DNA of 64,000 bases from Pseudomonas anuradhapurensis. Lineage in GTDB: Bacteria > Pseudomonadota > Gammaproteobacteria > Pseudomonadales > Pseudomonadaceae. How positions within the stretch are numbered: position 1 is the first letter of the stretch; each line of letters starts with the position of its first letter. The stretch covers positions 3,359,001 through 3,423,000 of the forward strand of contig NZ_CP077097.1 of the NCBI RefSeq assembly GCF_014269225.2. Direction: 5' to 3'. Shown one piece after another: positions 26,301-35,300 of the stretch. Made by a program: the position numbers and the translations under genes. The notes below the pieces were generated by a model. It saw only the letters and a list, made by a program, of their open reading frames with translations, was not told where the DNA came from and did not search any database.

Positions 26301-29252
26301 GAGCGCCACCCCGACGTCCTGCGGGCCATGGTCAGCCTGCAAACACTCGGCGGCAGCGACCTGCTGGTGGGCTACTGGCAAGGCCGCAGCGGCCATCGGC
26401 TGAACGACGCCCAGCTGGCCCAGCACGTGCGCGACAGCCTGCCGGCGTACATGGTGCCGTCGTTGTGGGTGGCGATGGACAGCTGGCCGACCAACGCCAA
26501 CGGCAAGGTCGACCGCAAGGCCCTGCCACTGCCAACCTTGCAGCACGCCGAGGTCGAGCCACTGGTCAGCGCCAACGAGCAGTTGCTCGGCGAGCTGTGG
26601 GCCGCGCTGCTGCCCGCGCAACCGCTGGGGCGCAACAGCCACTTCTTCGAAGCCGGCGGGCATTCGCTACTGGCCACCCGCCTGATCGCCCGCCTGCGTC
26701 AGCGCTGTGCCGTGGAACTGCCGCTGCGCAGCGTGTTCGAGGCGCCGCTGCTGTGGCAACTGGCCGAGCGCCTCGACGCCCTGGCCGCCGCGCCTGCGGC
26801 GGGCACGACGCGCCCGGTGCTGCTGCCGGTGCCGCGCCAGGCGCACATGCCGGTGTCGCTGAGCCAGCAGCGGCTGTGGCTGGTCGACCGTCTGCACGGC
26901 CCCTCGGCGTCCTACAACATGGCCGCCAGCCTGAGCTTGAACGGGCAGCTGGACCTGGCGGCGCTGCGTGCCACCTTCAATGCCCTGCTCGCCCGCCATG
27001 AAGTGCTGCGCAGCGCCTACCACGACATCGACGGCGAACCGGTCATGCGCATCGCCGAGCCACTCGCGCTGGAGGTCGGCCTGCGCGACCTCAGCTCGAT
27101 GGATGACGCCCAACGCCAGCAAGTGGCCGAACAGGAAAGCCTGGACAACCTGCGCCTGCCGTTCGACCTGCGCCAGGCGCCGCTGATCCGGGCGCGGCTG
27201 CTCAAGCTTGGCGAGCACCAGCACCTGCTGTTGCTGGCACTGCACCATATGGTCGCCGACGGCTGGTCGGTGGGCGTGCTGGTCAACGAGTTCAGCCAGC
27301 TCTATGCGAGCCTGCGCGCAGGGCAACCGGCGGCGCTGCCCGCACTGCCCGTGCAATACGCCGACTACGCGGCCTGGCAGCACCAATACCTGCAGGGCGC
27401 AGTATTGCAGTGCGAGGTCAGCTTCTGGCAGCAGCAGCTGCAAGGCGCGCCCCAGGTGCTGGCCCTGCCCTGCGACTGGCCACGCCCGGCCCAGGCCGAC
27501 GCCCGCGGCGCCGCCAGGGCGCTGGAGATCCCCGCGCCGCTGCTGGCGCGTCTCGAAGCCCTGGCCCTGGCCGAGGGCGTGAGCCTGTACATGCTGTTGC
27601 TGGCCAGCTTCGAGCTGCTGTTGCACAGCATCACCGGTGCCGACGACCTTTTGCTGGGTACCGACGTGGCCGGCCGCGAGCACGCCCACCTCGATGGCCT
27701 GATCGGCTTCTTCGTCAACGTCCTGCCGCTGCGCTCGCGGCGCCTGGCTGGCGAGACGTTGCGCGAGTTCCTCGGCCGCACCCGCGACACCTGCCTGCAG
27801 GCCCTGGAACACCAGGCGCTGCCGTTCGACCGCATCGTCGAGGCGTTGCAAGTACCGCGCGAGCGCAGTCGCAACCCACTGGTGCAGGCGCTGTTCGTGC
27901 TGCAGAACACGCCGTCGGGTGATTTCTCCATCCCTGGCCTGGAGGTGCGCATGCAACCTGCGGCCGAGCGCACCAGCAAGTTCGACATGGCGCTGTTCCT
28001 CGAACGCCACGGCGACGTCATGCGCGGCGACTGGGTATACGCCCGCGCCCTGTTCAAGGGCGAGCGCATCGACGCGCTGATCGGCGCCTGGCTGAACCTG
28101 CTGCAGCAAGTGGTGGAGCAGCCGCACGCCGCCCTTGCCCATTTCACCGTCACGCTGCCCCTCGTGGAGACCCCGGCCTTGGCAAAACCCGCCCCCTCGT
28201 CCAGCAAGCTCGACAAGCTGAAAAAACTCCCGGCCCGGGCCTCTGCACCGCGGCCATTGATTCGTACCTCACCGCTGCAAGCAGGCCGCACCTTCCCGCT
28301 GGTGATCGAACCGCTGGCCGCCGACCTCGACCCGGTGGGCTGGGCGCAAAGCTCGCGCGACCTGATCGACACCCTGCTGTGCCAGCACGGTGGCCTGTTG
28401 TTCCGCGGCTTTGCCCTGGACGACGCAAAAGCCTTCGAAGCCTTTGCCGAAGCCATTCACCCCGGCCTATTCGGCGGTTATGGCGACCTGCCGAAAAAGG
28501 AAGGCGGGCGCAACATCTACCGCTCCACGCCCTACCCGGAACGGGAAATGATCCTGTTCCACAACGAGAGTTCGCACCTGCCCCGCGCCCCGCGCAAGCA
28601 GTGGTTCTACTGCGAACAACCGTCGCCGGTCGGCGGTGCCACGCCGATCGTCGACTGCCGCGAGCTGTACCGGCAACTGCCGGCCGAGCTGGCCGCGGCC
28701 TTCGAGCGCAAGGGGCTGCTGTATGTGCGCACCTTCACCGAACGGCTGGACGTCAACTGGCGGGCGTTCTTCAAGACCGACAGCCGCGACGAAGTCGAGG
28801 CCTTGTGCCGGGCCAGCCATACCGAATTCCGCTGGCTGGCCAATGACGAGCTGCAAACCCGTACGCGCTGCCCGGCGGTGATCCGTCACCCGCTGAGCGG
28901 CGAACGCAGCTTCTTCAACCAGCTGCAGCTGCACCACAGCTTCTGCCTGGACGCCCAGGTGCGCGAAGACCTGCTGAAGATGGTCGGCGCCGAACGCATG
29001 CCACGTCAGGTGTACTTCGGCGACGGCAGCCCGATCGACGACGCCAGCATGGCCCTGATCGGCCGCCTCTACGAAGCCTGCGCGGTGCGCTTCGACTGGC
29101 AGCGCGGCGATGTGGTGATGCTCGACAACCTGATTGCCGCCCACGCCCGCGACCCGTACGAAGGCCCACGCAAGATCGCCGTCGCCATGGGCGACATGCA
29201 TGAACCGGCCCGGCTGGCCGCCCGCCACAACGCAACGGAACTGCAGGACTAA
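20328..29252 (+). CDS. NRPS 1: C-A(Asp)-T-T-C-A(Dab)-T-C-TauD hydroxylase
   Basis: A 2974-residue NRPS. Order with approximate residues: starter-like C (1-430, HHISGDF core near 134); A1 (445-930); tandem carriers GGDSIMAL (970) and GGDSIIAL (1042); C2 (1120-1550, HHLIADG); A2 (1570-2070); carrier GGHSLLAT (2109); C3 (2175-2610, HHMVADG); SyrP/TauD domain (2650-2974) with HNESSH near 2744 and AAHARD near 2937. The A1 pocket reads D-L-T-K-V-G-H-V-G, the aspartate code. A2 reads D-I-W-E-I-T-A-D-D, a Dab-like code that fits the adjacent dat gene. The first C domain probably loads an acyl chain. There are no epimerisation domains. The C-terminal hydroxylase fusion is unusual. Confidence 0.93.
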   Translation: MTTSQPLREASAGQQALWQYHQLNPASPAYNMVAARELRADLDPATLCQAFAQVVRHCETLHCGYREQDGKLWMYRPEHIQVNTRIERIDDLDSAGVAAWIAQHADQPFDLAAADICRLGLLQSQGRLYLCMAAHHISGDFLSVEWMLKLTFAAYHAALSGEALVLPPAGLYFDWLDEQRTLLAEDKLEAAASYWRNQLSGSPTALALPADRPRPRTPGFAGEEIEYLLAPALSSQLRQLAEAQGVSLYVVLATLFQMFMHRYTGQDDFLIGTPTMDRHRARYKQLIGFTLNSLPLRARFAHAPSLAECLRDTAQQMREGLRHRRYPAARLQQEVDGPLFQCMMTYMPSQRDAAFAEYTLREHLFTQRGAANELNLRWQDDGVQLLAQWRYRSDLFDAARIARLAEDFAWFAGIALAQVDTPVHQLPATPPANGARRAGADQPPTFATALAAFEHQVQTHGQRIALRDADGSLSYSELDQAASALAARLGEAGAAAGHIVAIALPRSRALITAMLASWKLGAAYLCLDPGLPAQRQRQLLDNSGASVLIDPTHTLHGLAPAVSQAHTAGHPQQLAYLIYTSGSTGTPKAVRVTQGNLAHYAQAVLKPLALSPQASLTALASVAADLGYTAWFGALLSGRTLQLISDELASAPEELAQYLAANPVDCLKIVPSHLAALLAVAEPHRLLPRQCLVLGGEGLDLALVQRLQQLAPSCRIVNHYGPTETTVGCLTHAVQDEAPSLSGFAPVGLPLDNVQVHVLDTHLTPLPLGSIGELYIGGAGVADGYLGQPGLTARQFVPDPFAGNGQRLYRSGDRVRMLASGAIEFLGRIDDQVKIRGFRVEPGEVEACLRACSGVREAAVLARALAEGEAPRLVAYLVAEPGLDRAQLRQQLAERLPEPLLPSVYVELEQLPRLGNGKVDRHNLPLPAPEPAPAQAHSTPRDPVEALLLTLWCEVLGKPALSIHDDFFALGGDSIMALQVIAQARKQQLKFSPRHFFAHPTIARLAATLDSPLKALEAQLLGVWREVLERPELTRQDDFFSVGGDSIIALQVIAKARKLGLKFSPKELFAQPRVDALALLLAQRQAAQPTAVATPSVPPATPSVSLSAEQRQPLQALLGTPLEDAYPLSPLQKGLLFHTLLEGASGVYVNQLQAELQGPLDAERYLAAWHATFAAHPLMRTAILWQGLDEPVQGVCSGLTLPVQRLDWSALDPSQRQQALDAYCQADRAQGFDPQRPPLQRLALIHLDAQHSWLIWSRHHLIADGWSSVLLMEEILARYNGLAVPSRPPYRDYIAWLAAQPHQHSLQYWQQHLAQFEGVGTLPALNPADPEHKPRYHSRSLRLSEAHSSRLNALGKACRVTLNTLMQAAWGLLLARANNHTEVMFGVTSSGRPDALADAGQMLGVFINTLPLRLRIDPGMALGDYLQQVQATSVAMREHEQTPLAQILQQHPRGAGLFDTLLVFQNLPALSERQLQAGELTFKVLDNLEQTSYGLTVEVLPGRCLEVLFSADAQRLPAAALARLSDDLLNLLQMLDSPPDTRLEQLTTLSPAQYRRLLDWGRHPADYDLEQSWEARVAAQVAAHPERIVARCAEQTLTYAELWQQSERLARGLQALGAQPDQPVALLAERGIEWFCLMVATLRAGCGWLPLEPSQPPARWQQVLARLEQPLVVCSQACAEPLASIYQGRRALPSELLQLSTSGRLPQQPARPQQLAYVLFTSGSTGQPKGVMVPRAGMLNNMLAKVQPLGLNADDVIAQTAPACFDISVWQTLTAPLFGACVEIIGDALVHDPQALLALLRERRVSLFEPVPALLQAMLENLDGQPAALPHLRWVIPTGEALPVATAQLWFRHYPHIPLMNAYGPAECSDDVAFQPLYQAPGPDASVAIGRPTANAELYVLGHDLQPVAAGVVGELAIGGIGVSRGYLADPARTAASFIPNPFGTPGSRLYLSGDLARWDADGVLQYLGRKDFQLKLRGFRIEPGEIEAHLERHPDVLRAMVSLQTLGGSDLLVGYWQGRSGHRLNDAQLAQHVRDSLPAYMVPSLWVAMDSWPTNANGKVDRKALPLPTLQHAEVEPLVSANEQLLGELWAALLPAQPLGRNSHFFEAGGHSLLATRLIARLRQRCAVELPLRSVFEAPLLWQLAERLDALAAAPAAGTTRPVLLPVPRQAHMPVSLSQQRLWLVDRLHGPSASYNMAASLSLNGQLDLAALRATFNALLARHEVLRSAYHDIDGEPVMRIAEPLALEVGLRDLSSMDDAQRQQVAEQESLDNLRLPFDLRQAPLIRARLLKLGEHQHLLLLALHHMVADGWSVGVLVNEFSQLYASLRAGQPAALPALPVQYADYAAWQHQYLQGAVLQCEVSFWQQQLQGAPQVLALPCDWPRPAQADARGAARALEIPAPLLARLEALALAEGVSLYMLLLASFELLLHSITGADDLLLGTDVAGREHAHLDGLIGFFVNVLPLRSRRLAGETLREFLGRTRDTCLQALEHQALPFDRIVEALQVPRERSRNPLVQALFVLQNTPSGDFSIPGLEVRMQPAAERTSKFDMALFLERHGDVMRGDWVYARALFKGERIDALIGAWLNLLQQVVEQPHAALAHFTVTLPLVETPALAKPAPSSSKLDKLKKLPARASAPRPLIRTSPLQAGRTFPLVIEPLAADLDPVGWAQSSRDLIDTLLCQHGGLLFRGFALDDAKAFEAFAEAIHPGLFGGYGDLPKKEGGRNIYRSTPYPEREMILFHNESSHLPRAPRKQWFYCEQPSPVGGATPIVDCRELYRQLPAELAAAFERKGLLYVRTFTERLDVNWRAFFKTDSRDEVEALCRASHTEFRWLANDELQTRTRCPAVIRHPLSGERSFFNQLQLHHSFCLDAQVREDLLKMVGAERMPRQVYFGDGSPIDDASMALIGRLYEACAVRFDWQRGDVVMLDNLIAAHARDPYEGPRKIAVAMGDMHEPARLAARHNATELQD

Positions 29253-29260
29253 AGCACACG

Positions 29261-32200
29261 ATGAACGACGCCATGGAATTGAACCACGACCTGCCACTGA
29301 GCGCCGAACAGGCCCTGGCCGTACAGCTCGGCCGCACGCCCCTGCACCTGGGGCTGAACCTTGCCGGGCCGCTGCAGGCAAGCCGCCTGCACGAAGCCTT
29401 GCTGCAGGTTATCCAGCGCCACACCAGCCTGCGCGTGGCCTTGCGCCCGTCGACGCTGTACCGCAGCCTGCGCCAGAGCACGGTCCCGGCCAGCCTCGAC
29501 TGGCACCTGCTGGGTACTGAGCAGCACGCCGAGGCCCAGGCCCTGGCCGCCCAGCCACAGGCCGTCGAGCAAGGTTGCCTGGTGCGCGCCATCCTGCGTC
29601 CGCAGGGTGCCGACCAGTGGCGCCTTGACCTGTATGTCGCCGCCTGTGCCGCCGACCGGCTGAGCCTGCAGAACCTGCTGGGCGAACTGGCAGCGCTGTA
29701 CGCCCAGCCCGACGCGGCCCTGGAGGAGCCGTTCCAGTACAGCCAGTACGTGGAATGGCGCAACGACCTCGACGCCGACGAAGAAGCCCCTGCCGGGCGC
29801 GCCTACTGGGCCGGCCTGGGCCTGGAGACGCTGGCGCCGGTGCGCCTGGGCGGCCTGCGCGAGCCCGCTGCGCAGGCGCCAGGCAACGCCGTTCAACAAG
29901 CCCTGTCCGAGGCCCTGCAAGCGCAGCTGGAACACCTGGCGCAACGCAGCGAGCAAAGCGTGGGCAGCGTGTTGCAAGCGGCCTGGTGGGCGTTGCTGGC
30001 GCGCATTGGCGGTGATGCCAGGTTCATCGGCGGCTGGCAACAGGACTGCCGCTTCGACTACGAAGCCCTGGCCAACGGCATCGGCGCCTACGAAAAAATC
30101 CTGCCGCTGGCCTTGGCACCGCAGCTCGATCAGCCCTTCGGCACCTGGCTGCAGCAACTGGCCGAACAGCTCGACGGCCACGCCCAGCAGCAGGAGTACT
30201 GGCACGTCAACGACCCTGCGCACACCCTGCAGCGCACGGTCGGCTTCACCTTGGTGCGCGACACCGCACCCTTCGCCAGCGGCGGCCTGCACTGGTCGGT
30301 CGATGCCCTGCCCGGCGCCGATGTGGGCTTCGCCCTGGCACTGCAAGCCACCCTCGACGCGCAGGAGCGGGTACTGGCCCTGAGCGTGCAGTCGCCTAGC
30401 GCGCATTACGCCGAGGCCGATTTGCGCTGCCTGCTGGAGCAATACCTGCACCTGCTGCAGGCACTGGTCGAACAACCATCCCAGCGTGCCCTTCTCGAAC
30501 TGCCGCTGAGCCCGCCGGCGCACCAGGCCTTGCAGCAACGCCTGCGCGGCCCGCAGCGCGACTTCGGTAGCCGCCCGCTGATCGCGCGCCTGGCCCACTG
30601 GGCACAGCACACCCCGGATGCAGCGGCGTTGCAGGACGGCGCGCTCAGCCTGACCTACGGCCAGTTGCATGGCCAGGTCGAACACCTGGCGGCCGTGCTG
30701 CAGGCGCGCGGCATCGGTCGCGGTGCGGCCGTCGCCCTGCTGCTGCCGCGCTCGGCGCAACTGCTACTGGCGCTGCTCGCGGTCATGCGCGCGGGCGCCG
30801 CCTATGTGCCGCTGGATCCAACCTGGCCAGCGGCACGCCAGCAGCGGATCCTGGCCGACGCCCAGCCGCAGCTGGTGATCGGCGGCGCGCAGGGCATCGC
30901 CCTCGGCGAATTGCTCGAAGCCCCTGCTGGTGCGCTAGCCAGCAGCGACGTCACCCTGGATGATGCCGCCTACCTGCTGTACACCTCCGGCACCAGCGGC
31001 GAGCCCAAGGGCGTAGTGATCGAACATGGCCAACTGCTCAACTACACCGCCGCGGTCAGCGAGGCGCTGAGCCTGGGGCAATGCAAGCGCTTCGCCTTGA
31101 TCTCCTCGGTGGCCGCCGACCTTGGCAATACCACCCTGTATGCCGCGCTGTGGGCCGGCGCTTGCCTGGTGCTGGCGGACGACCACGCCAGCCGGGATGC
31201 CAACGCCTTCGCCCGCTTCCTCGAAGACGGGCAGATCGACTGCCTGAAAATCGTGCCGTCGCACCTGGCAGCGCTGCTCGACGGCCAGCCAGCCATCGCC
31301 CTGCCCCAGGTGCTGGTGCTCGGCGGCGAGGCCTGCCCTGCGGCCTTGCGTCAGCGCATCGGCCAACTGGCCCCGGCCAGCCGCGTGCACAACCATTACG
31401 GCCCCACCGAAACCACGGTCGGCGTCCTCTACAGCCTCGACCAGACGCCTGACCCGCGCAGCCCGCTGCCGCTGGAACAGGCCTTGGCCAACACCTGGGT
31501 GCGCCTGCTGCAAGCTTCCCCGGCCGGCCTGCAACCTGCACCGATCGGCGCCCTGGGCGAGCTGTACATCGGCGGGGCGCAGGTCTGCCGCGGCTACCTG
31601 AACCGGGCCTCCGACGCCTTCATCGACGACCCGCTGCAACCCGGCCAGCGCCTGTACCGCAGCGGCGACCTGGCGCGCCTTGCGGCCAACGGCCAGTTGC
31701 ACCTGGCCGGGCGCGTCGACCAGCAGATCAAGATTCGCGGTTTCCGCGTCGAGCCCGGCGAGCTGGAAGCTGCGCTGCTGGCCCTGGAGGGGGTCAGCCA
31801 GGCCGTGGTGCAGTACCGCGACGGCAAGTTGCTGGCGCATGCCGTCAGCCAGCGTGACAGCGCCGCGCTGCTGGCCGAACTGCGTGACCGCCTGCCGGAC
31901 TACCTGATACCGGCGCAACTGCTGTGCCTGGCCGAACTACCACGCCTGGCCAACGGCAAGGTCGATTTCGTCGCACTGCCAAGCGAAAGCCCGGCCAGCG
32001 AACAGCTCGAGGTGCCGCCGCGCGATGCCCTCGAAGCGCTGCTGGTCGACCTGTACCAGGAATTGCTCGAACGCCCACAGGTGAGCATCAACGACAGCCT
32101 GTTCGACCTGGGTGGCCATTCGCTGATCGTCATCAAGCTGTGCACCCGCCTGCGCAACCTGCTGCAACTGGAGGTGGCGCCGGCGCTGGTGTTCGACCAC

Positions 32201-32362
32201 CCGAGCGTGGCGGCGCTGGGCGCAGCGCTGCGCGCCGGCGAAAGCCGGCCCGGCCAATTGCTGAAGATCGCCGAGCTGCGCCGCCAGCTCGCGGCGCTGT
32301 CACCCGAGGAGCGTGCCGCCCTGCAGGCCCGCGCCCAGTCCGCCACTGTGCCACGGAGCTGA
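29261..32362 (+). CDS. NRPS 2: degenerate C-like domain, A(Asp), T
   Basis: A 1033-residue NRPS, 8 nt after NRPS 1. Residues 1-440 have the condensation fold, but the catalytic HHxxxDG is replaced by ACAADRL near residue 128, so this domain cannot catalyse peptide bonds. The A domain (450-930; YTSGTSGEPKG, NHYGPTETT) has a pocket reading D-L-T-K-V-G-H-V-G, an aspartate code. A carrier domain follows (DLGGHSLIVIK near 947). Condensation for this module is probably done by the intact C3 domain at the end of NRPS 1. The degenerate domain may be the docking interface described for siderophore beta-hydroxylases. Confidence 0.9.
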   Translation: MNDAMELNHDLPLSAEQALAVQLGRTPLHLGLNLAGPLQASRLHEALLQVIQRHTSLRVALRPSTLYRSLRQSTVPASLDWHLLGTEQHAEAQALAAQPQAVEQGCLVRAILRPQGADQWRLDLYVAACAADRLSLQNLLGELAALYAQPDAALEEPFQYSQYVEWRNDLDADEEAPAGRAYWAGLGLETLAPVRLGGLREPAAQAPGNAVQQALSEALQAQLEHLAQRSEQSVGSVLQAAWWALLARIGGDARFIGGWQQDCRFDYEALANGIGAYEKILPLALAPQLDQPFGTWLQQLAEQLDGHAQQQEYWHVNDPAHTLQRTVGFTLVRDTAPFASGGLHWSVDALPGADVGFALALQATLDAQERVLALSVQSPSAHYAEADLRCLLEQYLHLLQALVEQPSQRALLELPLSPPAHQALQQRLRGPQRDFGSRPLIARLAHWAQHTPDAAALQDGALSLTYGQLHGQVEHLAAVLQARGIGRGAAVALLLPRSAQLLLALLAVMRAGAAYVPLDPTWPAARQQRILADAQPQLVIGGAQGIALGELLEAPAGALASSDVTLDDAAYLLYTSGTSGEPKGVVIEHGQLLNYTAAVSEALSLGQCKRFALISSVAADLGNTTLYAALWAGACLVLADDHASRDANAFARFLEDGQIDCLKIVPSHLAALLDGQPAIALPQVLVLGGEACPAALRQRIGQLAPASRVHNHYGPTETTVGVLYSLDQTPDPRSPLPLEQALANTWVRLLQASPAGLQPAPIGALGELYIGGAQVCRGYLNRASDAFIDDPLQPGQRLYRSGDLARLAANGQLHLAGRVDQQIKIRGFRVEPGELEAALLALEGVSQAVVQYRDGKLLAHAVSQRDSAALLAELRDRLPDYLIPAQLLCLAELPRLANGKVDFVALPSESPASEQLEVPPRDALEALLVDLYQELLERPQVSINDSLFDLGGHSLIVIKLCTRLRNLLQLEVAPALVFDHPSVAALGAALRAGESRPGQLLKIAELRRQLAALSPEERAALQARAQSATVPRS

Positions 32363-32366
32363 AGCC

Positions 32367-35300
32367 ATGCAACTCGATCCCCAGCAACTGGCCGAGCGTA
32401 TCGCCAGGCTCGCCCCGGAAAAACGCCAGGCCTTCGCCAGCGCCCTGGCCGCGCAAGGCTTCGCCCTCAGCCGCCTGCCCATCGTCGCCGCTGGCGAGCC
32501 GGGCCCGTACCCGCTGTCGTGGGCCCAGCAGCGCCTGTGGTTCCTGCACCGCCTGGACCCGGCCAGCAGCGCCTACAACATGCCCGCGGCCCTGCGCCTG
32601 CGCGGCAGCCTCGACAGCGCGGCGCTGCAACGCAGTTTCGACCAGCTGATCGCCCGCCATGCGATCCTGCGCAGCACCTTCGACGAGGCCAACGGCCAGG
32701 CACGCCAGACCGTGCATGAGCAGTTGCCGATGGTGCTGGCCCAGGTGGACTTGGCCTCGCTGCCCGAGGAACAGCGCAGCGCGCGCCTGCAACAGCTGAT
32801 CGACAGCGAGAGCAACCGCCCCTTCGACCTCGGCCAGGCGCCCTTGCGCGGCCTGCTGGCGCGGCTCGCTGCCGATGAGCATGTGCTGGTCCTCAGCGCC
32901 CAGCACATCGTTGCCGACGGTTGGTCGCTGGGCATCCTGGTCAAGGAACTCTCCGCCCTGTACAGCGCCGCCGTGCAAGGCCGCGACAACGACCTGCCGG
33001 CCCTGCCGATCCAGTATCACGACTACGCCGCCTGGCAGCAGACCGGCCTCGGCGACAGTGCCCTGGCCAGCGAGCTGGCGTACTGGCGCGAGCAGTTGGG
33101 CGCCGAGCAGCCGACCTTGCAACTGCCCACCGATCACCCACGCCCGCGCCAGCCGAGCGGGCGTGGCAGCCGCCACACGTTGCGCATCGAGGCGCCGTTG
33201 TGCCAGGCCCTGCGTGAGCTGGCCCAGGCCCGTGGCACAACGCTGTTCAGCGTGCTGCTGGCGGCGTTCAACGTGCTGCTGTATCGCCTCAGCGGGCAGA
33301 CCGACCTGCGGGTCGGCGTGCCGGTGGCCAACCGCAACCGGGTCGAGACCGAAGGGCTGATCGGTTGCTTCATCAACACCCTGGTGCTGCGTTGCCAGCT
33401 CGACGGCCAGCTGCGCTTCGACAGCTTGCTCGACACCCTCGAGCACACCCGCCGCCAGGCCCTGGCCCACCAGCAGCTGCCGTTCGAGCGCCTGGTCCAG
33501 GCCCTGGAGCCCGAACGCCAGTTGCAGCATTCGCCGCTGTTCCAGGTGATGTTCAACCTGCTTGACGGCACCACCCCGCGTCGCCTGCAACTGCCCGGCC
33601 TGACAATCGACGAGATCGAGCGCGAACAGACCAGTGCGCAGTTCGACCTGGTGCTCACCGTGGTCGAGCGCAGCGACGCACTGGAACTGACCCTGACCGG
33701 CAATGCCGACCTGTTCGAGGCCGCTACCCTGGCCGACCACGGTCGCAGCTATGCCACCCTGCTGCACAGCCTGGCGCAGGCGCCCGCCACGCGCATCGCG
33801 CAACTGCCGCTGTACAGCGACGCGCAACAACAGCGCCTGCTCGCCGACTGCCAGGCTGCGCTGGACCTCGGCCCGCTGCCGCAGTTGGTGCACCTGCGGC
33901 TGGCCGCGCAAGCGGCCGAACAGCCGCAACGCATCGCCCTGATCCACGACGACCGCACCTGGAGCTACGCCACCCTGCAGCAGCGTGCCGCGCTGATCAG
34001 CCGCCACCTGCTGGCCCTGGGCCTGCCCGCCGAAGCGCGCATCGGCCTGTGCCTGCCGCGTGGCCTGGACATCATCGCCGCCGTGTTCGGCACGCTCAAT
34101 GCCGGGCTGGCCTTCGTGCCCCTCGACCCGCAGTTCCCCAGCGAACGCCTGGCGCACATGATCGACGATGCCGACATCTGCCTGGTGCTGGTGGCCCCGG
34201 ACACCGCACCCTGCATGGCGGCGTACCAGCGCCCGTGCCTGGACGTCACCAGCCTGGACGCCGACGCACCGGCGCTGGCCGGGGTGCCGAGCACGCGCCC
34301 GGTACAGCGCGAACAACTGGCCTATGTCATCTATACCTCCGGCTCCACCGGCAAGCCCAAGGGCGTGGCAGTCACCCACCGCTCGCTGGCCGGCTACAGC
34401 GAAGTGGCGCGCACCTATTACGGCGTCGACGCCGACGACCGCGTATTGCAGTTCTCGACGTTCAACTTCGATGGCTTTGTCGACCAGCTGTTCCCCCCGC
34501 TGGTGTGCGGCGCGGCGCTGGTGGTGCGCGGCCCGGAGCTGTGGGACAGCCACGAGTTCCATGCCCGCCTGTACCGGCACCGCATCACCGTCGCCGCCTG
34601 CCTGACCACCGCCTACTGGTTCCAGCTGGTGCAGGATTTCGCCCGCCAGCCGCACGCCGCCTATGGCGCGTTGCGCCTGGTCAGCGTGGGCGGCGAAGCG
34701 ATGCCCAGCGCCGGCCTCGCGGCCTGGCGCCAGGCCGGCCTGGGCGCCGTGCGCCTGCTCAACATCTATGGCCCGACGGAAATCACCGTGGTCTCCAGCA
34801 TCCAGGACTGCACCGCGCTGCTGGCCCGCGAGCCGCTGCCGCTACAACTGCCAATTGGTGCACCACTGCGCGGGCGCGCCTATTACCTGCTCGACCGCGA
34901 CGACAACCTGGCAGCGCCCGGCGTCCCTGGCGAGCTGTGCATCGGCGGCGAGCTGCTTGCCCGTGGCTATCACGACGTGCCCGACCTGACCGCCGAGCGC
35001 TTCTGCCCCGACCCCTACGGCCCGCCCGGTAGCCGCCTGTACCGCACCGGCGACCTGGCCCGGCGCTTGCCTGACGGCAGCTACGAGTACCTGGGCCGGA
35101 TCGACCAGCAGGTCAAGCTGCGCGGTTTCCGCATCGAGCTCAGCGAGATCGAATCGCACCTGCGCAGCCACCCCCAGGTCCGCCAGGCCCTGGCGCTGGT
35201 GCGCGAGGACCGCCCAGGCGATCGCCGCCTGGTGGCCTATCTGGTGTTCCACGATCACCCCGTAGATGCCAGCGAACTGCGCCAGCACCTGGCCGCGCAA

